Shown here: in pieces, positions 1 through 5,458 of the stretch
How positions within the stretch are numbered: the first letter of the stretch is position 1
Layout of the letters: every line of letters starts with the position of its first letter
DNA from: Oscillospiraceae bacterium
Lineage (GTDB): Bacteria; Bacillota; Clostridia; Oscillospirales; Oscillospiraceae
Length of the DNA stretch: 6,439 nucleotides
Direction of reading: 5' to 3'
Assembly: GCA_009786775.1 (NCBI GenBank)
Contig: WQRL01000107.1
Span: forward strand, 1 to 6,439
The notes under the pieces: generated by a model
What the model saw: only the letters and a program-made list of their open reading frames with translations
What the model was told of the DNA's origin: nothing
Databases searched by the model: none
Translations under genes and position numbers: made by a program

Positions 1-240
1 GACGATGATGGGCATGCCCCGCGCCCGATTGATTACATACAGCGGATGCTAGTCAATGGCACGACAACAAACAATAATGGCGTGTACCATTATCACGCTG
101 CTCCGATAACAATTGAGGGAAGCGGCCTAAGCGAAAGCGAGTTAAGGGAAATCCTTGATGAGCACCGCCAAGACGAACAAGCAAGATTTGAAAGTTATTT
201 TGAAGGAATGGCTTTGCAGGCAGCAAGACTAGAGAACTAG
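1..240 (+). CDS. Probable phage tail tape measure protein, C-terminal end (partial)
   Basis: The reading frame is open from the first base, so the gene begins upstream and only its last 79 residues are visible. An ATG at 46 is in frame but lacks a ribosome binding site, so it is probably internal. The visible part has a short beta-type stretch (YHYHAAPITIEGSG) followed by a charged helix rich in E, R and Q (SELREILDEHRQDEQARF) ending at the stop. This layout, a 'PITIEGSG'-like strand and then a terminal amphipathic helix, resembles the C-terminal tails of tape measure proteins in Gram-positive phages. Position immediately before tail protein X and gpD also fits: in P2-like phages the tape measure (gpT) lies just upstream of the X and D genes. 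The tape measure spans the tail tube lumen and sets tail length. The identification rests mostly on context because no diagnostic domain is in view. Confidence 0.7.
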   Translation, partial: DDDGHAPRPIDYIQRMLVNGTTTNNNGVYHYHAAPITIEGSGLSESELREILDEHRQDEQARFESYFEGMALQAARLEN

Positions 241-244
241 AAAG

Positions 245-272
245 CGCACCCCACCTACTCAGGAGGGGTGCG
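245..272 (+). other. Intergenic hairpin between tape measure and tail X
   Basis: An 8-bp perfect stem pairs CGCACCCC (245-252) with GGGGTGCG (265-272). After one A-A mismatch, CCT (254-256) pairs with AGG (261-263) around the loop ACTC. It fills most of the longest non-coding gap in the window. It is followed by TAATT, not a U-tract, so it is a poor intrinsic terminator. It ends 5 nt before the AGGAGG of the next gene. It could be a leaky attenuator, a transcript processing or stability element, or a spacer that isolates tape-measure translation from the baseplate genes. Confidence 0.6.
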
Positions 273-277
273 TAATT

Positions 278-283
278 AGGAGG
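278..283 (+). promoter_or_regulatory. Ribosome binding site of tail protein X
   Basis: A perfect AGGAGG lies 7 nt before the ATG at 291. It fixes that start and is a strong Gram-positive-type site. Confidence 0.85.
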
Positions 284-290
284 GCTCAGA

Positions 291-497
291 ATGATTTATG
301 TGACCAGTCAAGGCGATATGTGGGACAAAATCGCACTTGAAGTATATGGCTCTGAACACCTGATGCACATTTTGATTGATGCGAACCCTAAGTACCGAAA
401 AGTTCTTGTGTTTTCGGCAAATTGCGAATTGAACATCCCTGAACTGCCAAGGCAGCGCGTCAACAACATTCCGCTGCCGTGGAGGGGGAGTGCTTAA
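291..497 (+). CDS. Phage tail protein X (LysM-like, P2 gpX family)
   Basis: This 68-residue protein matches the compact P2 gpX family, which has a LysM-type fold and takes part in tail assembly near the hub. The diagnostic order is visible: QGDMWDKIALEVYG (7-20) resembles the LysM 'GDTLxxIAxxxYG' start, ILIDANPKY (27-35) gives the 'aNP' turn, and LNIPELP (47-53) gives the closing strand. The protein ends in a PLPWRG segment, a proline/tryptophan end common in this family. P2 gpX is about the same length. The start has a perfect AGGAGG 7 nt upstream. The stop codon TAA (495-497) shares its last A with the ATG of the next gene, so translation is probably coupled to gpD. In P2, X and D are also adjacent. 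Confidence 0.9.
   Translation: MIYVTSQGDMWDKIALEVYGSEHLMHILIDANPKYRKVLVFSANCELNIPELPRQRVNNIPLPWRGSA
481..488 (+). promoter_or_regulatory. Ribosome binding site deciding the gpD start
   Basis: GGAGGGGG lies 8 nt before the ATG at 497 and inside the end of tail X. An in-frame GTG at 479 overlaps this site and has no site of its own upstream, so ATG 497 is the better start. Confidence 0.8.
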
Positions 498-1504
498 TGA
501 AAGCAAGGCGAGCCATGGCAAGGGTACATTTCCGAGATATAGACTTATCGGGCAGAGTTGTCGGCTTTACATACACAGACAACACCGACAAGACTGACGA
601 TATATCGGTCACATTAACTAACCGCGATAGGCGGCTGATTAATGACTTATTTCCCGAAAGAGGGGAAAAAATCCGTGCATCAATCGAAGTAGAAAATTGG
701 ATGCGCCGAGGTGATGACAGGTCTGTTAATCTTGGCGAATTTGAAATTGACAGTGTAAGTGGGATTTCGGTTGTAACCATAGGTGCTGTAGCGGTGCCTG
801 TGGCAAATAATATCCGAGATGAAAAAAAGAATAGGGGCTGGCGAAGCATCTCTTTGTCAAGAATTGCCGCTGATATAGCTGCGGGTGCAGGGCTAACCCT
901 TGTGTATGATACAGATTTTGACCCGTTTTATGACACAATCGACCAAAATGGGAAATCAAATTTGTCATTTTTGGAAGAGCTTAGCAGGGCTGATGGACTG
1001 CGGGTAAAGGTGACTGACGGACAACTAATTGTATATGAGGAAAGCAAATACGAACAGAAACCCGCAGTTGCAACACTGACCAATGGAGTGACAAATTTTT
1101 ACGGAGAACCCCAGTTTAGAAAAAACCTCAGAAACATATACACTGCCTGCGAAATAATGTATTTCGATTCGCGGTCAGACGTAACCCGCAGGGGTTTTTT
1201 CCAAGCCCCGAATGCGACAGGCGAAAGCAAAATACTGAGGCTTCGGGAGAATGCGGGGAGGCAGGGCACAGAAACAAACCTAGACAGAAGAGCGAGAACA
1301 AGGCTCAGGGAGCAGAATAAAGACGAATGGACAGGCAGGGCTAGGGTACAAGGCGATTTAATCTATTTTGCCGGCGTAAATATTAATTATGCGGATTTCG
1401 GTGCGTACGATGGGAAGTATCACACAACTTCCTGTTCTCATGCAATCGGGGGCGGCGGATACAAAACAACCTTAAATACGCGCCGTGTACTGGAGGGATA
1501 TTGA
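497..1504 (+). CDS. Baseplate hub protein, late control gene D family (gpD)
   Basis: This 335-residue protein belongs to the phage late control D / gp27-like hub family, which forms the trimeric hub connecting the tail tube to the spike. Seen in the sequence: an N-terminal beta domain with 'DDISVTLTNRDRRLI' (34-48) and 'GEKIRASIEVENW' (56-68); the family's central block GWRSISLSRIAADIAAGAGLTL (114-135); and then SNLSFLEELSRADGLRVKVTDGQLIVYE (154-181), the usual 'Q..sdl.FL..La...Gl..kv' segment. The C-terminal part carries a basic segment (NLDRRARTRLREQNKDEW, 261-278) and ends in GGGGYKTTLNTRRVLEGY, a typical end for this family. P2 gpD is somewhat longer (387 residues). The start at ATG 497 is chosen over the in-frame GTG at 479 because GGAGGGGG sits 8 nt before the ATG. 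The stop TGA (1502-1504) overlaps the next ATG by one base. The regulatory sense of the historical name 'late control' should not be transferred to this protein. Confidence 0.9.
   Translation: MKARRAMARVHFRDIDLSGRVVGFTYTDNTDKTDDISVTLTNRDRRLINDLFPERGEKIRASIEVENWMRRGDDRSVNLGEFEIDSVSGISVVTIGAVAVPVANNIRDEKKNRGWRSISLSRIAADIAAGAGLTLVYDTDFDPFYDTIDQNGKSNLSFLEELSRADGLRVKVTDGQLIVYEESKYEQKPAVATLTNGVTNFYGEPQFRKNLRNIYTACEIMYFDSRSDVTRRGFFQAPNATGESKILRLRENAGRQGTETNLDRRARTRLREQNKDEWTGRARVQGDLIYFAGVNINYADFGAYDGKYHTTSCSHAIGGGGYKTTLNTRRVLEGY
1492..1497 (+). promoter_or_regulatory. Ribosome binding site deciding the gpV start
   Basis: GGAGGG lies 6 nt before ATG 1504. A TTG at 1501 is in frame one codon earlier, but the spacing and codon favour the ATG, which overlaps the gpD stop as TGATG. 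Confidence 0.75.
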
Positions 1505-1947
1505 TGCAAGACAAACTCGCAGATGCTATAAGGGTTGGGATAATATCTTCGATAGATCCGACTAAGGGCACAGCACAAGTGACTTTCGAGGATAGAGAAG
1601 ATATGGTGTCGGGGGAATTATCTGTAATCATGCCGGTCACAGGATCTAATCAAATATACATGATGCCCGCCGTAAATGAGCGGGTATTGTGCGTTTTTAT
1701 ACCTGATTCGCCATCTGACGGCTTTATCCTGGGGTCATACTATTCAGAGGGGCGTTTACCGCCAGTTAGCAGTGCAGAAAAAGTACACATGCGATTTAAG
1801 GATGGCTCATATGTTGAATACGACAATAGTTCAAGCACTCTGACGGTAAAAGCAAGCGGAAATGTGATTATCAACGCTGCGCAGGGTGTCAGTGTTATAT
1901 CTGAGGGCAATGTCAGCATTTCCGCGCCTCACGTGAGCATTAATTAA
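1504..1947 (+). CDS. Baseplate assembly protein V / tail spike (gpV)
   Basis: This 147-residue protein is a P2 gpV-type spike, the trimeric needle that sits below the hub and pierces the cell envelope. The first part is an OB-fold domain: RVGIISSIDPTKGTAQVTFE (10-29), then SVIMPVTGSNQIYMMPAVNERVLCVFIP (40-67) with the family's 'P..g.....P.vgE.Vl..f' pattern, then DGFILGSYYSEGRLPP (72-87). The second part is a short beta-helix stem made of alternating hydrophobic residues: GSYVEYDNSSSTLTVKASGNVIINAAQGVSVISEGNVSISAPHVSIN (101-147). P2 gpV is longer (211 residues) and ends in an apex with an iron-binding HxH. Here the stem stops at SAPHVSIN with no HxH, so the tip is blunt and needs a cap. The PAAR protein starting 1 nt after the stop is the obvious candidate. 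Confidence 0.9.
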   Translation: MQDKLADAIRVGIISSIDPTKGTAQVTFEDREDMVSGELSVIMPVTGSNQIYMMPAVNERVLCVFIPDSPSDGFILGSYYSEGRLPPVSSAEKVHMRFKDGSYVEYDNSSSTLTVKASGNVIINAAQGVSVISEGNVSISAPHVSIN

Positions 1948-1948
1948 T

Positions 1949-2263
1949 ATGGGACAAGTAGCAAGACGTACGGATACGCATCGAGGGGTATGCGACCATG
2001 GAGAGGGCTGCTGTCCTCACTCGGTCAGCGGGACGATAACCGGCGGAAGCCCTAATGTAACCGTAGGGGGGCTCGGTGTCGCAAGGATGGATGACCCTGT
2101 GACGCATAGCTGCCCTCACTGCGGCACTGGACGGATTTCGTCAGCCTCTGGAAGCGTCACGGTCAATGGGCGTGGCGCTGCGAGGGTGGGGGATAGCGTC
2201 ACGTATCCGGGGGGCAGCGGAACTATAACTAGCGGTAGCGCAAATGCTTCATTCGGAGATTAA
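1949..2263 (+). CDS. PAAR-domain spike-tip protein
   Basis: This 104-residue protein has the repeated glycine-rich beta pattern of PAAR proteins, which cap the blunt end of VgrG/gpV beta-helices with a zinc-bound cone. Seen: SGTITGGSPNVTVGGLGVARMDDPVTH (27-53), GRISSASGSVTVNGRGAARVGDSVTY (61-86) and a final SGTITSGSANASFGD (90-104). The two 'G.I..gS..V.v.G...AR..D.v' units are the PAAR hallmark. Five Cys (15, 21, 22, 55, 58) and five His (11, 17, 24, 53, 57) cluster around D9-H24 and H53-C58, more than the three His plus one Cys that bind zinc in known PAAR structures. Start: ATG 1949, 1 nt after the gpV stop; no good ribosome binding site is visible, so expression probably depends on ribosomes finishing gpV. 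No C-terminal toxin extension is present, so this is a structural tip rather than an effector. Confidence 0.9.
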   Translation: MGQVARRTDTHRGVCDHGEGCCPHSVSGTITGGSPNVTVGGLGVARMDDPVTHSCPHCGTGRISSASGSVTVNGRGAARVGDSVTYPGGSGTITSGSANASFGD

Positions 2264-2268
2264 GGGGG
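2262..2268 (+). promoter_or_regulatory. Ribosome binding site of gpU-like gene
   Basis: AAGGGGG overlaps the PAAR stop codon and lies 7 nt before ATG 2276. It is purine-rich but a less perfect match than the sites of X and D. Confidence 0.6.
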
Positions 2269-2275
2269 AACTTGT

Positions 2276-2683
2276 ATGCTCGGTGCAATCGGAACAAGAG
2301 ATATTGACGATGTTATAGTCTTCGAAGTTTCGCCGGAGCACATTCTTACTATAAAAGATTTTATAAGAAGAAACAGCGTGAGATTTGCCGAAACTCCTGT
2401 CGTGCTCCGAAAGCCTGTAAGCGAATACCTGGGGCCAGATTTAGATAAACTGACCTTTAAGATAACCCTGAAGGCTCAGCATGGAGTAAACCCGCAGGTG
2501 CAATTTAACAAATTAATACACCTTCAGCGTGATGGAACAACTTTAACTCTTTTGATTGGGCCAACTGCTTTTGGAGTATTCCGCTGGAGGATTGAGAATT
2601 TAAGCATCCCTTGGGAAATCATCGACAACCAAGGGCGGTGCATATCATCAGAAGTAAGCATCAGCCTGAAAGAATATGTGTAG
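2276..2683 (+). CDS. Phage tail protein, P2 gpU-like
   Basis: This 135-residue protein fits the P2 GpU family of tail proteins; P2 gpU is needed to complete the tail and is thought to act at a tube end. Seen: DVIVFEVSPEHILTIKDFIR (12-31), the opening strand and helix; KPVSEYLGPDLDKLTFKITL (46-65), where 'kP..eylGP..dkltf...l' is the family signature; HGVNPQVQFNKLIHLQRDGT (69-88); LLIGPTAFGVFRWRIENLS (92-110), the 'liG....G.w.i..l' segment; and the ending SEVSISLKEYV (125-135). The gene begins 12 nt after the PAAR stop. In P2 the U gene lies beside the tape measure, ahead of X and D. Here it sits between the spike tip and the wedge genes. The residue pattern is divergent, so the family call is strong but not absolute. 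Confidence 0.8.
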   Translation: MLGAIGTRDIDDVIVFEVSPEHILTIKDFIRRNSVRFAETPVVLRKPVSEYLGPDLDKLTFKITLKAQHGVNPQVQFNKLIHLQRDGTTLTLLIGPTAFGVFRWRIENLSIPWEIIDNQGRCISSEVSISLKEYV

Positions 2684-2694
2684 AGGTGCACTAA

Positions 2695-3015
2695 ATGGAA
2701 ATTACAATTTTAGGCACTGACCGCATTAACTGGTTTCCGAAATCACGGGAAGAGGAAATAATTAATAATTTAAGGACGCTTATCTCCACGCCCATGGGCA
2801 GTGTGCCTATGAACAGGGCTTTAGGCATAAATGCTTCATTTATTGATGACCCTGCCCCAAAAGCAATAGCAAGAGCCACGATATCCATCTTTGAGGCCAT
2901 CCAGGAATTTGAACCAAGGGTAGAGGTTGTATCTGTTGATTATGTGCCTGCTGTAGAGCAAGCACTACTCGGAAAGTTCTACCCGCGGGTAGTAGTGAGG
3001 ATTTTAGATGATTAA
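2695..3015 (+). CDS. Baseplate wedge protein W (gp25-like)
   Basis: This 106-residue protein belongs to the GPW/gp25 family, related to T4 gp25 and TssE of the type VI secretion system. It sits in the baseplate wedge and helps start sheath assembly. The family core is visible: INNLRTLISTPMGSVPMNRALGI (23-45), where 'L.T..G..pm...fGi' is typical, and IFEAIQEFEPRVEVVSVDY (65-83), which contains the conserved EPR motif (73-75) known from gp25 and TssE. Length is close to P2 gpW. The start ATG 2695 has AGAGGTG at 2682-2688, 6 nt upstream and overlapping the end of the gpU gene. The last eight bases overlap the next gene (ATGATTAA). W directly followed by J and I is the P2 order. Confidence 0.92.
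   Translation: MEITILGTDRINWFPKSREEEIINNLRTLISTPMGSVPMNRALGINASFIDDPAPKAIARATISIFEAIQEFEPRVEVVSVDYVPAVEQALLGKFYPRVVVRILDD
2963..2997 (+). other. Nested inverted repeats ahead of the baseplate J start
   Basis: CACTACT (2963-2969) is complementary to AGTAGTG (2991-2997). Between them lies a perfect 14-bp palindrome, CTACCCGCGGGTAG (2979-2992), which shares two bases with the right arm, so the two structures exclude each other. The right arm overlaps the first bases of GTGAGG (2995-3000), the likely ribosome binding site of J. A role in setting J expression is speculative because all of it lies in W coding sequence. Confidence 0.4.
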
Positions 3016-4138
3016 TAATTTATTTGAAAATCTACCAGATATAACTTTTGCAGAAAAGGATCCGGCGGTTATCCAGGCTGAAATCATCGAAAGATTTGAG
3101 AGAGAACTTGGCAGGCGGATTTACCCTGGCGACCCTTGGATGCAAGTGATGCTAACACTTGCTTATACTTTTGCTGTTTTGCGTGCCAATATAGATTTTG
3201 CAGGGAAGCAAAATTTATTGAGATTCGCAAGTGACGGCTTCCTTCAAGAGCTGGGCAGGCTTCTCGGCGTGGAGCAGCTACAAGAAAACCATGCTACAAC
3301 TATGCTTGAATTTACCCTGTCAACAACCTTGGCAACGGTAGCGCACATTCCGCAAGGAACAAGGGCATCGCCTGGGGGCAATATTTCTTTTGCAACTCTT
3401 GAGGACTTGGAAATCCCCCCAGGAGAGTTGAGTGGTGTAGTGCCTGCAAGGTGCATGACCGCCGGCACGATTGGCAACGGCTTTGAGCCTGGCACTATAA
3501 ATACCCTTACAGACCCTTTCCCTTTTAACTCAGCTGTGTCAAATACTGAAGTATCAAAAGGCGGCTCAGACATCGAGGACATAGAGGCTTTGAGGGGGCG
3601 CATACACCTCGCCCCAGAAAGTTTTTCGGTGGCCGGTCCATATGGAGCGTACCGTTTCTGGGCACGGTCAGCAAACCAGCTTATATCTGACGTTTCGGTT
3701 CACTCTCCGGCGCCTGGGATTGTGGAAATAGTCCCGCTGCTTAGCGGGGGCGCAGTGCCCACACAGTCAATCCTTGATGAAGTCTACCGTGAATGCAGCG
3801 ACAGAACACGTAGGCCTTTGACGGATAAGGTTATTGTCCGTGCTCCTGAATCGGTAGGCTTTGACATAGCGTTTACATACTATATTAATCGAAGCGATGC
3901 CCCTAATGCAGCGCAGATTAGACACAGGGTAGCAGATGCTGTAGATGAATATATCATGTGGCAAAAATCTGTATTGGGAAGGGATATCAACCCCTCTCAG
4001 CTCACAAAAATGGTGATGAAGTCGGGTGTCAAGCGGATTGAGATAGAGGCACCAGTACGCACCGTGCTAGAGCATTACAAGATTGGTGTTGCGGACGACA
4101 CTAGCGGCATTGTCTTTGGAGGCATTGAGGATGATTAA
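3008..4138 (+). CDS. Baseplate assembly protein J
   Basis: This 376-residue protein is a gpJ / Baseplate_J family member, the main wedge protein that forms the outer baseplate ring. Landmarks in order: NIDFAGKQNLLRFASDGFLQELGRLLGV (61-88), where 'kqnLl.fA.g..Ld.lg..lGv' is the family opening; HIPQGTRAS and FATLEDLEIPPGE in the central beta domain with TAGTIGNGFEPGTIN; GGSDIEDIEALRGRIHLAPESFSVAGPYGAYRFWARSA, the most conserved block ('e.d..lR.Ri...pe..s.aGp..aY.fwA...'); DVSVHSPAPGIVEIVPLLSGG; and SDRTRRPLTDKVIVRAPE, the typical 'd.RRPlTD.V.V..p'. A C-terminal helical domain follows. P2 gpJ is of similar but slightly shorter length. The likely ribosome binding site GTGAGG lies 7 nt before ATG 3008. 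Both ends overlap neighbours by eight bases, W upstream and I downstream. Confidence 0.93.
   Translation: MINNLFENLPDITFAEKDPAVIQAEIIERFERELGRRIYPGDPWMQVMLTLAYTFAVLRANIDFAGKQNLLRFASDGFLQELGRLLGVEQLQENHATTMLEFTLSTTLATVAHIPQGTRASPGGNISFATLEDLEIPPGELSGVVPARCMTAGTIGNGFEPGTINTLTDPFPFNSAVSNTEVSKGGSDIEDIEALRGRIHLAPESFSVAGPYGAYRFWARSANQLISDVSVHSPAPGIVEIVPLLSGGAVPTQSILDEVYRECSDRTRRPLTDKVIVRAPESVGFDIAFTYYINRSDAPNAAQIRHRVADAVDEYIMWQKSVLGRDINPSQLTKMVMKSGVKRIEIEAPVRTVLEHYKIGVADDTSGIVFGGIEDD
4118..4122 (+). promoter_or_regulatory. Ribosome binding site deciding the tail protein I start
   Basis: GGAGG lies 8 nt before ATG 4131. A longer in-frame start at TTG 4083 has no comparable site and would give a 48-nt overlap with J, so 4131 is preferred. 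Confidence 0.75.
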
Positions 4139-5021
4139 TATAAGTGATGCTCTAGCCTTTTTAGACATATTGCCTCGAAGCATTGTAGATGAAGAAATGA
4201 CTGCTCTGGCGAAAGCAATTGACCCTGAAATACGAAGCATAGAGCTTGCCATTGGTGACATTAGCTTTATGTCAAAAATAGACGAACTGCCAGAGGCGCT
4301 TATCATAAACCTGGCTCGTCAATTTAACGTCAATTTGCATGAGCATCTGAATCCTACCTTGGAACAAAAAAGGGCCATTGTAAAATATGCGCTATTATGG
4401 CACAGGCGAAGAGGAACCCCCGCGGCCCTGGAAGAAATGATTGCAATATTTTTCCCAAATAGCCGAGTGGAGGAATGGTTTGAGTACGGTGGTGAGCCGT
4501 ACTTTTTTAGAGTCATTTTGTATTCGGACGACCTAAGCGAAGAGAATCTGAACAATGTGCGGATAACCATTCTCGAAGAAAAAAATGTCAGGTCATGGTT
4601 CGAGGATATCCGGGCAGTGCCTAGCATAAAAGATTTCATAAATCGGAATCAATTTGTCTTTGTGAACCTTGGGGTTGACCTATCATTTCCAAATATCACA
4701 TATCCAATCTTGCCGAACCGACCACCGCCCCCGCGCTGGAATGGGGTTGTGCAGTGGAATGGTCAGAGGCAGTGGGGAGAACGCGAAATCTGGCTGCGTG
4801 AAAAAATTCACCACAGAATATTTATGCCTGATGTGCGTTTTAGCCCTAAAACCTTTGAAAATGGAAGCGACTACGGACTGAAAGATCTTACTGTCCACTT
4901 ATCAGCGCTAACAAAACAGCCGCCAATGGAGATTGTCCAGAGCAGGGATATAGTCTTTGACGGCTCGATATCCTTTGACGGAACACATACATGGCGAGGC
5001 TCTACAATGGAGGAAATATAA
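4131..5021 (+). CDS. Phage tail protein I (P2 gpI-like) with repeat-bearing C-terminal extension
   Basis: This 296-residue protein has an N-terminal region of about 170 residues typical of P2 gpI, which joins the wedge to the tail fibre. Seen: ISDALAFLDILPRSIVDEEM (4-23); the conserved HRRRGTPAALEEMI (91-104); and FFPNSRVEEWFEYGGEPYFFRV (107-128), where 'v.EWfeYGGePy.Frv' is the family hallmark. The rest departs from classical gpI. It has a proline run PNRPPPPRW (195-203), then WNG, WNG and WGE turns (203-217), a stretch of mixed strands, and a final VFDGSISFDGTHTWRG (275-290) with two FDG turns. These aromatic-x-G units look like short beta-turn repeats that may dock the collar or fibre protein; that is inference. 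P2 gpI is well under 200 residues, so the extension adds about 100. The start overlaps J by eight bases, and the stop TAA shares its last A with the next ATG. Confidence 0.88.
   Translation: MINISDALAFLDILPRSIVDEEMTALAKAIDPEIRSIELAIGDISFMSKIDELPEALIINLARQFNVNLHEHLNPTLEQKRAIVKYALLWHRRRGTPAALEEMIAIFFPNSRVEEWFEYGGEPYFFRVILYSDDLSEENLNNVRITILEEKNVRSWFEDIRAVPSIKDFINRNQFVFVNLGVDLSFPNITYPILPNRPPPPRWNGVVQWNGQRQWGEREIWLREKIHHRIFMPDVRFSPKTFENGSDYGLKDLTVHLSALTKQPPMEIVQSRDIVFDGSISFDGTHTWRGSTMEEI
5008..5013 (+). promoter_or_regulatory. Ribosome binding site deciding the collar-protein start
   Basis: TGGAGG lies 7 nt before ATG 5021. An upstream in-frame ATG at 4991 has no site of this quality and would overlap tail I by 31 nt, so 5021 is the better start. 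Confidence 0.75.
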
Positions 5022-5446
5022 TGGAAGAAAATAGAAACAGCATCATACTTATCCACAGGAGAGTGCTTCTAGCAAAAATTACAAGCGGCGAGCTGTCTGT
5101 AATGCCGCATATTACGCATGTTGCATTCGGCAATGGGGGAGTAACCTTTGACGGCGTGGACGACCGCGGGAGGCCTATCTACACGGAAATACCGCCGAAA
5201 GAAACACAGGCTTCGCTTAACAGCGAAGTAGGCAGATATCCCATTGCGGAGCTGTCTTTCCCTGTTGACCCGCCAACAACTGCAAGATATGTGACCACAA
5301 TCCCGCTCGATGATTTGCCAGGGGAATCAATCAGCGAGGCGGCCCTTATTGATGTCAACGGCGATGCTCACGCAATCAAGACCTTTTTACCGGTCAACAA
5401 GAGCCCCGGGATAGGGCTGACGTTCACCTTTGATGACAGATTTTAG
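5021..5446 (+). CDS. Tail-collar / fibre N-terminal domain-like protein
   Basis: This 141-residue protein resembles, as a stand-alone gene, the N-terminal baseplate-attachment domain of P2-type tail fibres (tail-collar fibre domain). Seen: an opening helix MEENRNSIILIHRRVLLAKITSG (1-23); MPHITHVAFGNGGV (28-41), which matches the family's 'v.i..mavGdGgg' strand; a variable loop; LNSEVGRYPIAEL (67-79), resembling 'L.nEvyR..i..l'; ARYVTTIPLDDLPGESISEAALIDVNGDAHAIKTFLP (88-124), which matches 'a.ipe.vgg..irEigLfd.dG.liai..f'; and a final strand GLTFTFDDRF (132-141). It follows tail I with a one-base overlap and precedes the fibre gene, the place of gpH in P2. It probably adapts the baseplate to the fibre. 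Sequence similarity is limited, so it could also be another small baseplate-fibre connector. Confidence 0.65.
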   Translation: MEENRNSIILIHRRVLLAKITSGELSVMPHITHVAFGNGGVTFDGVDDRGRPIYTEIPPKETQASLNSEVGRYPIAELSFPVDPPTTARYVTTIPLDDLPGESISEAALIDVNGDAHAIKTFLPVNKSPGIGLTFTFDDRF

Positions 5447-5454
5447 GGGGGTGA
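5445..5454 (+). promoter_or_regulatory. Ribosome binding site of the fibre gene
   Basis: AGGGGGGTGA overlaps the stop of the preceding gene and lies a few bases before ATG 5459. A GTG at 5451 lies within it but is in a different frame from the fibre. Confidence 0.7.
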
Positions 5455-5458
5455 AACA

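Noticed and set aside
46..240. A separate 64-residue gene starting at ATG 46
   Set aside because: The frame is open back to the first base and no ribosome binding site precedes the ATG, so it is better read as the end of a longer protein.
479..499. Earlier GTG start (479) for the gpD gene
   Set aside because: The ribosome binding site GGAGGGGG lies downstream of this GTG and is well spaced for ATG 497, which also gives the tight TAATG coupling.
1183..1200. Terminator-like AACCC / GGGTT followed by T's inside gpD
   Set aside because: The stem is only five pairs and sits in well-supported coding sequence; the T-run is explained by Phe codons.
1949..2263. PAAR protein as a toxin-carrying effector of a type VI system
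   Set aside because: It is 104 residues with no extension, and the neighbours X, U, J and I are phage tail proteins rather than Tss components.
3733..3748. Hairpin CCCGCT / AGCGGG in baseplate J
   Set aside because: It is six pairs with a tetraloop and no T-run, in a conserved coding block; expected by chance in a window of this size.
5211..5228. Hairpin CTTCGCT / AGCGAAG in the collar-like gene
   Set aside because: It is a seven-pair isolated stem with no terminator or start nearby, and nothing sets it apart from chance.
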